Positions 8,056 to 16,292 of a DNA stretch of 64,000 bases are shown in pieces (position 1 is the stretch's first letter; every line of letters begins with the position of its first letter). Both the position numbers and the translations under genes were made by a program. The notes beneath the pieces are model-generated. The model was not told where the DNA came from, searched no databases, and was given only the letters and a program-made list of their open reading frames with translations. Origin of the DNA: Curtobacterium citreum (GTDB lineage Bacteria; Actinomycetota; Actinomycetes; Actinomycetales; Microbacteriaceae); contig NZ_VFMQ01000001.1 of NCBI RefSeq assembly GCF_006715175.1, forward strand, positions 372,001 to 436,000. The letters are read 5' to 3'.

Positions 8056-9081
8056 CTAGGCCGCTCCGCCGACATCACCCGTCCGCCGGCCCGGGGCGGT
8101 GTCGGAGTGGGAGCTGATGCTGGTGCTGCCCTCGTTCTCGCTCTCGCTCTCCTGCTGGTGCGGCAGCGGGATCGAGCCCGTCATCCGATGCCGGAGCCGC
8201 TCCACCCGCCCCGGTCGCTCGCTGTGGTCGAGCTCCGCCGCGTGCTCTGTGTCCTGCTCCGCACGCGCAGTGGCGACCGCGCCGGCCTCGCGCCCGAGGT
8301 CCTCGGCCTCTCGCGCGGACAGGTACTGCCGGATCGCCGCCACCGTGTCCACCCGGGCGTCCACCGCGGGCTCGAACGCGCTCGCCCAGATCTCGTAGCC
8401 GCGGTCGTTCGGGTGGAACAGGTCGCCGTAGCTGTTGAAGAACGTGCGACGAAGCCCCACGCGCTTCGTGATGACGTGCAGCGGTGCCACGGTCAGCCCG
8501 AGCTCGTCGGCGACCCGGTGGACGATCTCGTTCGCCACCGCCACCTTGCGCTCCCGGTCCGGCACGAACATGCACGGCAGCTCCGCGACGATCGCGTGGG
8601 AGGGCACCGCGCTGTAGATCGCCCGGATGTTCCGCTCGAACTTGTCCGGGTGGAAGTCCGCGATGTCGTTGGCGCCGATCGACACCGTGCAGATGTCCGG
8701 GGTGTGGTTCCGGAGCTTCGGGAGCTGGTCGTTCTTCGCCCCCCACGTCGTCGACCCCGAGACGCTGAGGTTGACCACGCGCACGGACATCCGCGACCGG
8801 TGTCGGATCCGGCGTGCCAGGAGCCCCACGTACCCGCGTGCCGGCGTCGTCGCTCCGACGCCCTGCGCCGCCGAGTCGCCGATCGCCAGGTAAGTCAGCT
8901 GGCCATCGTGCTGCAGGCGCTCCCGCCACCAGTCCGCGTGCACGGGCAGCATGTCGACCACCCGCTGCGCAGCGGCGCGCTGCCCGCGGACCCCGGCACG
9001 GGCGCCGAAGAGCCCACCCCCCACGACGGCGAGTCCGCCGAGGACCGAGGTGAGCAGGGCGACGATGGTGCGCGTTCTCAT
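8056..9081 (-). CDS. SGNH/GDSL-family hydrolase with N-terminal anchor
   Basis: 341-residue SGNH esterase/lipase. Block I GDSAAQG carries the Ser nucleophile, SGS the Gly block, GAND the Asn block and DLFHPND the Asp-His pair, so the catalytic set is complete. An N-terminal hydrophobic helix (IVALLTSVLGGLAVVGGGLFGA) suggests export or membrane anchoring. The C-terminal ~80 residues are charged and low in complexity (QQESESENEGSTS). Start ATG 9081 has TACCGT ending 7 nt upstream, consistent with a leaderless mRNA. It ends 10 bp before radA. Substrate unknown; lipid or O-acetyl esterase activity is plausible. Confidence 0.85.
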   Translation of the reverse strand: MRTRTIVALLTSVLGGLAVVGGGLFGARAGVRGQRAAAQRVVDMLPVHADWWRERLQHDGQLTYLAIGDSAAQGVGATTPARGYVGLLARRIRHRSRMSVRVVNLSVSGSTTWGAKNDQLPKLRNHTPDICTVSIGANDIADFHPDKFERNIRAIYSAVPSHAIVAELPCMFVPDRERKVAVANEIVHRVADELGLTVAPLHVITKRVGLRRTFFNSYGDLFHPNDRGYEIWASAFEPAVDARVDTVAAIRQYLSAREAEDLGREAGAVATARAEQDTEHAAELDHSERPGRVERLRHRMTGSIPLPHQQESESENEGSTSISSHSDTAPGRRTGDVGGAA

Positions 9082-9186
9082 GCCGAGGACGGTACGCGGG
9101 CCGGCTCGTCCTCGACTCCGGCCGAGCTGGACTGTGGACAGGAGGTCGGACAGCACCGCCTGTGGAGGGTGGCCGAGCTGCGGTGG

Positions 9187-9215
9187 TTCGACGCGCCTCC
9201 CGGATCGTGTAAACT
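9187..9215 (+). promoter_or_regulatory. Promoter of tRNA-Ser
   Basis: TTCGAC (-35, 9187-9192), 17-bp spacer, TAAACT (-10, 9210-9215). The mature tRNA begins 8 nt after the -10, so transcription should start at or next to the tRNA 5' end. Confidence 0.7.
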
Positions 9216-9222
9216 CTTCCCC

Positions 9223-9312
9223 GGTACCGTGTCCGAGCGGCCGAAGGATCATGTCTCGAAAACATGTGTGGGGGCAACTCCACCGTGGGTTCAAATCCCA
9301 CCGGTACCGCCA
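9223..9312 (+). tRNA. tRNA-Ser(CGA), CCA encoded
   Basis: Class II tRNA. Acceptor arm GGTACCG/CGGTACC with discriminator G and encoded CCA (9310-9312). Anticodon stem CATGT/ACATG holds the loop CTCGAAA with anticodon CGA. A long variable arm (GTGGGGGCAACTCCAC) and T arm GTGGGTTCAAATCCCAC follow. It reads the serine codon UCG. Confidence 0.95.
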
Positions 9313-9314
9313 CA

Positions 9315-9342
9315 GAAAACCCCCGTTCACGCGGGGGTTTTC
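9315..9342 (+). terminator. Rho-independent terminator of tRNA-Ser
   Basis: GAAAACCCCCG and GCGGGGGTTTTC form a strong stem around TTCAC, followed by TTGTTTTC. This is the only classical T-tailed terminator I noticed in the window. Confidence 0.85.
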
Positions 9343-9513
9343 TTGTTTTCGGGAGCGCCGACGGTGCGTCCTCGGCGCAGACCCCCGCGAGACGCGCTTG
9401 TCGGCCCCCGCGGCGCTGAGCGGACGGTGCGGTCCGTGCCGCGGCAAGCGTCGTCGATCGAAGAGTTGCGATGCGGGCCATTGCCGCGGTGCGGGTCACA
9501 CCCCTTGCAGTGA

Positions 9514-9542
9514 CCTGGTCCTGCGTCTGTCTGAGGACCAGG
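9514..9542. promoter_or_regulatory. Inverted repeat upstream of small membrane gene
   Basis: CCTGGTCCT (9514-9522) and AGGACCAGG (9534-9542) with 11 bp between. It overlaps the expected -35 position of the leaderless promoter whose -10 is TAGGCT (9555-9560). It could be an operator. The rest of 9343-9513 shows nothing recognisable. Confidence 0.4.
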
Positions 9543-9567
9543 GAGTCCCGCCCGTAGGCTCAGAGGC

Positions 9568-9753
9568 ATGCGTTGGACAGCGGTCACAGTTGTGCTGGTG
9601 TTCCTCGGCTTGGTTCTGACCGGGTGCGCCGTCTGGCTCATCGCGCAAGGCAGCGGATTCGGTTGGCTTCTTCTCGCCGCGGACGTGGTGCTCGGGTTCG
9701 TGAACGTGCGTGCGCACCGTCGGCGAGGGACGCGCACCACTGTCGATCGGTAG
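9568..9753 (+). CDS. Small two-helix membrane protein, unknown
   Basis: 61 residues with two hydrophobic helices (AVTVVLVFLGLVLTGCAVWL and FGWLLLAADVVLGFVNV) and an Arg-rich tail RAHRRRGTR. No family recognised. Supported by coding-like third positions and by TAGGCT ending 7 nt before the ATG. A cysteine after the first helix (LTGC) resembles a lipobox, but the second helix makes a lipoprotein less likely. Confidence 0.55.
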   Translation: MRWTAVTVVLVFLGLVLTGCAVWLIAQGSGFGWLLLAADVVLGFVNVRAHRRRGTRTTVDR

Positions 9754-9853
9754 ACCAGCGAGATCCGCGGCGCATGGCACGGTCCATGGTCCGTTGGGCA
9801 CATGCAGGTCGATGCTCGTGGTCGGCGGCGACCCCGCCGCTTACGGTGGCCGA

Positions 9854-10375
9854 GTGCAAGACGTGCGCAGTCCGAGCCTGATGCGACTGCTCGTCACGCT
9901 CGCAGGCCTGCTGGTCCTGGCCGGAGCGCTCGTCATCGGCGTGCTCGCCACCGTCGGCACCGCAGCGCAGCACGCGCTCGGGCCCTCGCGGACCGCGGAC
10001 GGCAGCACCTGCAGCCCGCTCAGCGGTGAGTGCAGCCAGCTCTCGCGTTCTGCCGTCGAGCAGATGGTCGGGATCACGCTCCCGGCAGGAACACGACTCG
10101 TCTCCTCCGGGAGCCGGGACATGTTCAAGGCGTCCGAATCGTGGGCGGTGGCGTGCGTGCCGGAGGCGCAGCGAGTGTTCGACGCGGCCGAGGCCGACGG
10201 CTTCGTCCCGCGCACACCCTCCGACTACCCGGAACGCCGCGACTGGTCCGACAAGCAGCCCACGGACCTCGAGGTGCATCGAGCGGCGGAACTCGGAGCC
10301 GACCAGTGGCTCCAGCTCGGAGGAGCCTGCTCGGGCGGCTCGTACGTCTACCTCGGCCACTTCCTCGACAAGTGA
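9854..10375 (+). CDS. Single-span exported protein of unknown function
   Basis: 173 residues: one N-terminal transmembrane helix (LLVTLAGLLVLAGALVIGVL) and an extracellular domain with cysteines in STCSPLSGECS, WAVACVP and GGACSGG, probably forming disulfides. GTG 9854 is preferred to upstream in-frame starts because TACGGT (9842-9847) ends 6 nt before it. It overlaps the next gene by 4 bp, so the two are probably co-translated. No family recognised. Confidence 0.6.
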   Translation: MQDVRSPSLMRLLVTLAGLLVLAGALVIGVLATVGTAAQHALGPSRTADGSTCSPLSGECSQLSRSAVEQMVGITLPAGTRLVSSGSRDMFKASESWAVACVPEAQRVFDAAEADGFVPRTPSDYPERRDWSDKQPTDLEVHRAAELGADQWLQLGGACSGGSYVYLGHFLDK

Positions 10376-10782
10376 GCGCCTTGCGAAGCTCGAGCGTGCG
10401 CGCCGCCGCGAGGCTGACAGGGATCCTGCCGAGTGCAGCCCTCGTCGTCCTCATCGCGCGGACCATCGCCTGCGTCCTCGCCTGTCTGCGCCTCGCTCCG
10501 ATCGACGCGGCGTGGGAGGCCGACCCTGAGCGTCTCCGCGGCGTCCTGCACGCTCAGCCAGCGGGTGTCTGGGCCGCGCGGCGGGCTCTCGCCCTGATCT
10601 GGATGGCAACTGTTCCCGTGGCGATGGCCGCGACGATCCTGGCTGCATCGGCCATCGACCGCTTCTCCGCGCAGGGTGCGGTCCACACCTTCGCGCAGAC
10701 GGTCACAGTGCTTGGGGTCAGCACTTCCATCGCGGGTGTTGTCCTGGCAGTGCTCGTCGTCCTCGAGACCCTGAGCTCCTGA
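10372..10782 (+). CDS. Polytopic membrane protein, unknown
   Basis: 136 residues with about three hydrophobic segments (LPSAALVVLIARTIACVLAC, ALALIWMATVPVAMAATILA and GVSTSIAGVVLAVLVVLETL). GTG 10372 overlaps the TGA of the upstream gene (GTGA), implying translational coupling. Together with the preceding gene it forms a small unrecognised exported/membrane pair just downstream of tRNA-Ser. Confidence 0.55.
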   Translation: MSALRSSSVRAAARLTGILPSAALVVLIARTIACVLACLRLAPIDAAWEADPERLRGVLHAQPAGVWAARRALALIWMATVPVAMAATILAASAIDRFSAQGAVHTFAQTVTVLGVSTSIAGVVLAVLVVLETLSS

Positions 10783-10789
10783 CGGACCT

Positions 10790-11138
10790 CTTCGGGGCAG
10801 GCCCGATCGCCGCGCGTGCTCCGTGCGTCACGATCAGCGCCGCCGGCGAGGTCGTCAACTGCGGCGGGTAGGTCGTGCCCGACCACCACATGCCGTCGGA
10901 CTGGCCGATGACGCCGATGCCGGACCCGGCGGAGCGAGGGCTGACCGTGACGATCGGCCACGGGAACCCCCCCGCTTCGGCGGGCCCTCTTCTCTGGCCG
11001 AGCCGCTGGAGATCGGTCTAGGTGCTGCCCGTCTTCGGCGATGACGGCAGCCTCGCGAGCGTCGAGGTGACGTCCTTCCTCACGGAACCGGACGGCATCC
11101 CTGCGTGGCGTTCCCCGACCGCCCGGTGGCCGCGCTGA
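10790..11138 (+). pseudogene. Decayed coding fragments
   Basis: 467 bp between 10782 and 11250 hold no intact gene, yet three short pieces look formerly coding. One frame ends with ARAPCVTISAAGEVVNCGG then a stop at 10871; another reads PSDWPMTPMPDPAERGL; a third from 11022 to 11138 reads VLPVFGDDGSLASVEVTSF onward to a stop. The third positions are G/C-rich and the frames differ, as expected for an eroded gene with indels. Parent family not recognised. Confidence 0.35.
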
Positions 11139-11165
11139 TCTCTGCAGCGGCGTGAGCGCGCGAAC

Positions 11166-11245
11166 GGCGGAGGGCCCGAGGCCGTTCCGCCCCGGACCCT
11201 CCGCCTCCGGCCGACAGCGGCGCGTCCCGACACGCGCCGCTGTCG
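11166..11245 (-). terminator. Tandem hairpins ending the glycoside hydrolase gene
   Basis: Just beyond the gene's stop at 11250 (minus strand) a perfect 14-bp stem CGACAGCGGCGCGT/ACGCGCCGCTGTCG (11212-11225, 11232-11245) has a 6-nt loop. A second stem GGCGGAGGG/CCCTCCGCC (11166-11174, 11197-11205) follows. Neither has a T-run. Confidence 0.65.
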
Positions 11246-11249
11246 ACGG

Positions 11250-13934
11250 TCACCGCGCGACCGTGGTCGCGCTCCCCGCGGTCAGCTTCGCCAGCGTGAC
11301 CACGTCGACGTCCGGTGCGTAGGCGCCGGCGTTGCCGAGCGTGAGGGATCCGCTCGCCGTGGTCAGGTCGAGCGGGATGCTCGTGTCCCAGAAGCTGTTC
11401 CACGAGTACCCGTTGCGGAACGTGCCGCGCGTGGTCGCACCGCCGGCCTCCGTGACGTCGAGGAACCGGTTGACGACCTGCGGGTTGTAGTTGAGGTTCG
11501 ACGACTGGTCGGCGTTCGCCGCCGACACGGTCAGGACGTACGCCCCGGCGCCGAGGGACGACGGACGGGTCAGGGTCGCGGTGTTGCCTGCGCCGTTGCC
11601 CAGGTACCCGAGCTTCGTGACGACCCCGTTCGCGTCCGCGTCGCCGTTCGAGCCGGCCGATGCCGGGATCTGGACGGCACGGGCGGACCCGGCGAGCGTC
11701 AGGGACTCACCCTGCACGCGCACCGCGTTGGCGGTGGCGGTGTCGGCGGCGCGCTGCGTCGACCCGCGGACGGTCGTGATGCCGGTGACCGTCGCCCCGT
11801 TCGGCGCCCCGACCCGCAGCTCCGAGATGCCCTGCGGCAGCCAGAGCCGGACGGTGGTGCGCCAGGAGCCCGCACCGCTGACCGAGCCGAGGGACACGTT
11901 GCGGCCGCCGACCGACAGGGTCAGCGCCGAAGCGCCGGTGGTCACGGAGTCGACGCTGACGTCCTGGTAGCCGGACTCGAGCGTGGAGACGAAGAACGTC
12001 GCCGAGCCGGAGCCGGACAGGGTGGCGCCGCCGTTGGCCGCCGACGTGCTCGACCCGTAGGTCATCGTCGCCGAGCCGGCGAGCCGGGCATCGACCGCGG
12101 GGTAGGTGTCGGTGTCGCCGATCGTGACGTTCTGCACCGTGAAGCGGTCGAGCGTGATGTCGGCACCGGGCAGGACGTTCGTGCCGTCCTTGCTCGCCCG
12201 GAGCGAGAACGTGTGCGACCCGGCTGCGAGCTGCACGAGCACCGAGGTGGTGCCCCGGTACGTCCAGCTCTGGTCGGCCGAGTACTTCACGAGCTGGTTG
12301 AACGTGTCGTCGACGAACAGCGCGTGCTGACCGGGCTGTCCGTTCGCGCCGCCGAGCACGGTCAGTCGGTAGGTCCCGGCGGTCGGAGCGTTCACCGTCC
12401 AGGTCGCGGCGCTGTCGGCCTTGTCGAACGCCCCGACGTCCTTCCCGCCGGAGGCCATGCCGTTCACTGACGACGGGTCCTGCGTGTACACCGTCGCGTC
12501 GGTCAGGGTGGTGTTCTCGGCCTCGACGGTGCTGACCGCTGAGGTGTCGACCGCGGGACGGTTGGCCCGCGCCGGGGTGACCTCGACCTGGTAGGCGGCG
12601 TAACGGTCACTGTTCGGGACCGTGACGCTGAGCGTGCCGTTCGACACGGTCGCGCGCTGCGAGACGATGACGGGCGGCTGCTGGGAGAGCCCCTCCTTGC
12701 CGTTGAGCCGGTCCGCGCGCACCGTGACGTCGACGGAGCTGCCGAAGACGCTGCTCGACAGGCCGGTCAGGTCGACCGAGACGTCGTTCGTTCCGCCTCC
12801 GAGCAGGACCGTGGCCTTCTTCGCGGTCGTGTCGATCGACGCCACACCCTGCAGCGTGTCGGTCGTGTTCGGCTGCGGCGGGGTGACGGTCGCGGTCGTG
12901 CCGGTCAGGTCGCCGTACCACTTGTACAGCCACCAGCCGCCGTTCGCGCTGTTCGTGCGGGAGGAGTTGTCGTTGAGGTTGCCGGCGTAGTTCCAGTACG
13001 CGGTCTGGGCGTCGACCTTCTGGTCCTCGAACATCGAGATCCACTGGACGAGCTGTCCGGGCACGCCCATGTCGCGCGGGTTGCCGTACTCCGTGATGTT
13101 CACCGGGATCGCCGACAGGCCGAGGTTCGACAGGATGCCGCGGTACGTCGACATGTTCGTCCGGAAGTTCGCGAGGCTGCCGGGGTTCAGCTCGTGCCAG
13201 ATCGTGACGTCCGGCAGCTGGTTCTGCGCCTTGGCGTAGGTCAGGAAGTCGGTCGTGCGGTCCGCGTGGAACGACGAGTCACCCATCGCGCCGATCTTCG
13301 CGTGGCCGAGTCCGTGCGCCGTCCAGACCTGCTGGATGGTCGTGTACACGGCGGACCAGTCGGACAGGAACTGCGACTTGTCGTTCGTCCAGTTCGTGTA
13401 CCAGTCCAGGTCGGGCTCGTTGAACGGGATGAAGACGTACTGCTTCGGGTGCGCCGACTGCGTGGCGATCGTCTCGGCTTCCTGCTTGACGATCGGCAGG
13501 TAGTCCCACACGCCGTCGTTGTTCGCGTCGCCGGGGCGGTTGCCGCCGTTGTAGGGGAAGTCCGGGTAATGGTCCTGCATGTAGACGTACTCGTCCTTCC
13601 CAGCGCCGGCGAAGAACGACGGTTCGACACGGAGCGCGTCGCCGGTCGGGTGCTGTGCGCCTCCCGGCGGCTTCTGCGACGTGTTCGTGACGTGCGCTCC
13701 GTCGACGAGCGCCTGGGTCGGGTTGCCCAGGTCGCCGAGACCGTAGAGCGTGCCGCCGGCTCCACCGCGGACGGCTCCGGTGGACGATCCGAACGCGACG
13801 CCGAGGTGGTCGACGGTGGCAGCGGACGCCGTGGGTGCGATCCCGACGAGTCCGAGGGCGGTGAGGGCGGCGACCGAGACGGCCGCGGCGAACCCGGGCG
13901 CGCGACGGCGACCGGGAGTGACAGGACGTGGCAC
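11250..13934 (-). CDS. Secreted clan-A glycoside hydrolase with CBM-like C-terminus
   Basis: 894-residue exported glycosidase. A Sec signal peptide (~1-38, ending PTASA) precedes a TIM-barrel domain (~40-345) with acid/base Glu173 in FIPFNEPDLDW and probable nucleophile Glu282 in NITEYGNP, the two-glutamate pattern of clan GH-A. A beta-sandwich (~350-455) follows, then carbohydrate-binding-like modules beginning at VEAENTTLTDA (~470) and VQGESLTLAG (~745). The exact GH family is not recognised. GTG 13934 has ribosome site GAAGGAG. It diverges from the GH36 operon and shares its operator region, so co-induction by the same sugar is likely: it would release galactosides for import. Confidence 0.75.
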   Translation of the reverse strand: MPRPVTPGRRRAPGFAAAVSVAALTALGLVGIAPTASAATVDHLGVAFGSSTGAVRGGAGGTLYGLGDLGNPTQALVDGAHVTNTSQKPPGGAQHPTGDALRVEPSFFAGAGKDEYVYMQDHYPDFPYNGGNRPGDANNDGVWDYLPIVKQEAETIATQSAHPKQYVFIPFNEPDLDWYTNWTNDKSQFLSDWSAVYTTIQQVWTAHGLGHAKIGAMGDSSFHADRTTDFLTYAKAQNQLPDVTIWHELNPGSLANFRTNMSTYRGILSNLGLSAIPVNITEYGNPRDMGVPGQLVQWISMFEDQKVDAQTAYWNYAGNLNDNSSRTNSANGGWWLYKWYGDLTGTTATVTPPQPNTTDTLQGVASIDTTAKKATVLLGGGTNDVSVDLTGLSSSVFGSSVDVTVRADRLNGKEGLSQQPPVIVSQRATVSNGTLSVTVPNSDRYAAYQVEVTPARANRPAVDTSAVSTVEAENTTLTDATVYTQDPSSVNGMASGGKDVGAFDKADSAATWTVNAPTAGTYRLTVLGGANGQPGQHALFVDDTFNQLVKYSADQSWTYRGTTSVLVQLAAGSHTFSLRASKDGTNVLPGADITLDRFTVQNVTIGDTDTYPAVDARLAGSATMTYGSSTSAANGGATLSGSGSATFFVSTLESGYQDVSVDSVTTGASALTLSVGGRNVSLGSVSGAGSWRTTVRLWLPQGISELRVGAPNGATVTGITTVRGSTQRAADTATANAVRVQGESLTLAGSARAVQIPASAGSNGDADANGVVTKLGYLGNGAGNTATLTRPSSLGAGAYVLTVSAANADQSSNLNYNPQVVNRFLDVTEAGGATTRGTFRNGYSWNSFWDTSIPLDLTTASGSLTLGNAGAYAPDVDVVTLAKLTAGSATTVAR

Positions 13935-13988
13935 TTCGTACTCCTTCGTACTGGGCCCCTGAGTCGGGACGATCGGAACCCTAGGTCG

Positions 13989-14092
13989 TGAAAGCGATTT
14001 CAACAAGAGGTGAAGACCGCGATCGTCTGGCCGCTCAAGTCGAGATAGCGATTTCACAATTGCTCTTGCATCACGCACTGAAACCGCTATCA
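13989..14092. promoter_or_regulatory. Divergent promoters with three LacI-type operators
   Basis: Three copies of a pseudopalindrome: TGAAAGCGATTTCA (13989-14002), AGATAGCGATTTCA (14043-14056) and TGAAACCGCTATCA (14079-14092, the same motif inverted). Consensus TGAWAGCGRTTTCA has the LacI-family central CG. The rightward promoter is TTGCAT (14066-14071), 16 bp, TATCAT (14088-14093), overlapped by the third copy. Leftward, TTGTTG-17 bp-TAGGGT places the first copy in the spacer. The LacI gene at 19554 is the natural regulator. Confidence 0.75.
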
Positions 14093-14136
14093 TCGCCTCA
14101 CGGCCCACCGTCGGGCCCCACGACGAGGAGGCAGCG

Positions 14137-16236
14137 TTGCCGCAGTTCGACTGGACCCCGCAGGGCGTCCACCTGGCGTTCCGACACGACGAGGACCGTC
14201 CCCTGAGGGTGACGCGGTTCGTCGGCCGAGGTGCCGACGCGTGCCTCGGCGACGACGTGCCCCTCGTCGAGGTGCTCGCCGTCGGCTCCGGGCACACACT
14301 CTCCAACGACCGACTCGTGCAGACGTCGATCGGCGCCGCACTGCGGTACCGCTCGCACGACGAGCCGGCTGCCGACACCCTCGTGGTACACCTCGGCACG
14401 GAGGGCACCACGCCGGCCGTCGAGGTCGACGTGACGCTCCGCGCGGTCGACGGTGCGGTGCGGTGCGTGTCCACGGTCCGGAACGCCGGTGCCGAGGCCG
14501 TCCTGCTCACCTCGGTCACGAGCTGGGCGAGCGGTCTCGGGCGGGACGCGGGTGCCGAGCGCCCACTGCTCCCCTCGGACTGGTCCCTCATCGAGGGTGT
14601 GAACGACTGGCTCGGCGAGGGGCGCTGGACCACCCGACCGCTCCGCGGTGTCCTCCTGCCGGAACTCCACGAGGAACTCACGGGCCACACGCCCCGGTCC
14701 GCCGTCACCCGCACGGCGGCGGGGACCTGGTCGACCGGTGGGCACCTGCCCGTCGCGGGCCTGACGGCGCCGGGCCTGACCTGGTTGTGGGAGGTCGAGC
14801 ACAACGGTCCCTGGCGGTGGGAGGTCGGCGAGCACGTCTCCGACTGCTACGTCGCGGTGTCCGGGCCGACGGACCGCGACCACCAGTGGTCGGTGTCGCT
14901 GGAGCCCGGTGACACGTTCACGACGGTGCCGGCGACCGTGGCGCTGGGCCGGGACCTGCCGACCGCGGCGGCTGCGATGGCCGCAGCCCGGCGGCGGAAC
15001 CGTCTGCCGCACGCCGAGAACACGGTGCCGACGATCGTCTTCAACGACTACATGAACACCCTCGACGGCGATCCCACCACCGACAAGCTCCTGCCCCTCG
15101 TGGCCGCGGCCGGCCGTGTCGGCGTGGACACGTTCTGCATCGATGCCGGCTGGTACTCGGACACCGCGGACTGGTGGGACACCGTCGGAGCGTGGGAGCC
15201 GTCGCGCACCCGCTTCCCGAACGGGCTCCGCGAGGTCGTCGAGGCGATCCGGGACGCCGGCATGACGCCGGGCCTGTGGCTCGAGCCCGAGGTGGTCGGG
15301 GTCGGCAGCCCGGTCGCCGACCGCCTGCCACCCGAGGCGTTCCTGCAGCGCCGTGGCCATCGTGTCGAGGAGCACGACCGGTACCATCTCGACCTCCGGC
15401 ACCCCGCGGCCCGCGCGCACCTCGACGCCGTCGTGGACCGCCTGGTCGCGGAGTTCGGCATCGGCTTCTTCAAGCTGGACTACAACATCGACGGCGGTCC
15501 GGGCACCGACCGGGCGACGGACAGCGTCGGCGCCGGACTGCTCGAACACAACCGGGCGCACCTCACCTGGCTCGAGGGCGTGCTCGCGCGCCACCCGGAC
15601 CTGGTGCTCGAGAACTGCGCGTCCGGCGCGATGCGCGCGGACCCCGCCGTGCTCGCGCGGACGCAGCTCCAGTCGACGTCGGACCAGCAGGACCCGCTGC
15701 TGTACCCGCCCATCGCAGCATCCGCGAGCCTGTCGGTGCTGCCCGAGCAGGCGGCGAACTGGGCCTACCCGCAGCCGGACCTGTCCGACGAGCAGAACGT
15801 CTTCACCCTGGTCACCGGGCTCGCCGGACGGTTCTACCTGTCCGGGCACCTGGACGGCATGACGGACGACCAGACGGCCCGGGTCCGCGAGGCAGTCGAC
15901 GCCGCGCGGTCCCTCCACCGGGACCTCACCGACGCGGAGCCGTCCTGGCCCCTCGGCCTGCCCGGGTGGACCGACCGCTGGGTCGCGGCCGCCCGGCACA
16001 CCCCGTCCCGCACGGTCGTCTCCGTCTGGGACCGGGGAGACGGCCCGGACGAGACCGTCCTGCACTTCCCGACGCTCGCCGGCCACGCCTGCTCCGTCTC
16101 CACGATCTTCCCGCGCGACCTGCCCGGATGGCAGGCCGCGTGGGACGCCGACACCGGCACCCTGTCGGTCCGCACCACCGTCACCACCCCGACGGCTCGG
16201 ACCTTCTCCCTCACTCCGACGGCGCCGTCGGCGTGA
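14137..16236 (+). CDS. GH36 alpha-galactosidase
   Basis: 699-residue GH36 (clan GH-D) enzyme hydrolysing alpha-galactosides such as raffinose or melibiose after import; no signal peptide. N-terminal beta-supersandwich (~1-290), then a TIM barrel with FNDYMNT, DTFCIDAGWY, GLWLEPE, nucleophile Asp in FKLDYN and acid/base Asp in STSDQQDP, and a C-terminal beta domain. The start is TTG 14137, with a strong ribosome site (GAGGAGG) 5 nt upstream; no better ATG or GTG exists nearby. First gene of the LacI-controlled operon. Confidence 0.93.
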   Translation: MPQFDWTPQGVHLAFRHDEDRPLRVTRFVGRGADACLGDDVPLVEVLAVGSGHTLSNDRLVQTSIGAALRYRSHDEPAADTLVVHLGTEGTTPAVEVDVTLRAVDGAVRCVSTVRNAGAEAVLLTSVTSWASGLGRDAGAERPLLPSDWSLIEGVNDWLGEGRWTTRPLRGVLLPELHEELTGHTPRSAVTRTAAGTWSTGGHLPVAGLTAPGLTWLWEVEHNGPWRWEVGEHVSDCYVAVSGPTDRDHQWSVSLEPGDTFTTVPATVALGRDLPTAAAAMAAARRRNRLPHAENTVPTIVFNDYMNTLDGDPTTDKLLPLVAAAGRVGVDTFCIDAGWYSDTADWWDTVGAWEPSRTRFPNGLREVVEAIRDAGMTPGLWLEPEVVGVGSPVADRLPPEAFLQRRGHRVEEHDRYHLDLRHPAARAHLDAVVDRLVAEFGIGFFKLDYNIDGGPGTDRATDSVGAGLLEHNRAHLTWLEGVLARHPDLVLENCASGAMRADPAVLARTQLQSTSDQQDPLLYPPIAASASLSVLPEQAANWAYPQPDLSDEQNVFTLVTGLAGRFYLSGHLDGMTDDQTARVREAVDAARSLHRDLTDAEPSWPLGLPGWTDRWVAAARHTPSRTVVSVWDRGDGPDETVLHFPTLAGHACSVSTIFPRDLPGWQAAWDADTGTLSVRTTVTTPTARTFSLTPTAPSA

Positions 16237-16292
16237 GACACGAACACCTCGCAGCACCCCCACTCGACGAACACCTCACACCAAGGACGAAC

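Noticed and set aside
9223..9567. tRNA-Ser as an attachment site with an integrated element
   Set aside because: No integrase, no phage genes and no repeat of the tRNA 3' end within the window; kept only as a weak possibility in the findings.
14098..16263. 721-residue frame opposite the GH36 gene
   Set aside because: Exact antisense of a well-conserved enzyme; Arg/Gly-rich with no motif.
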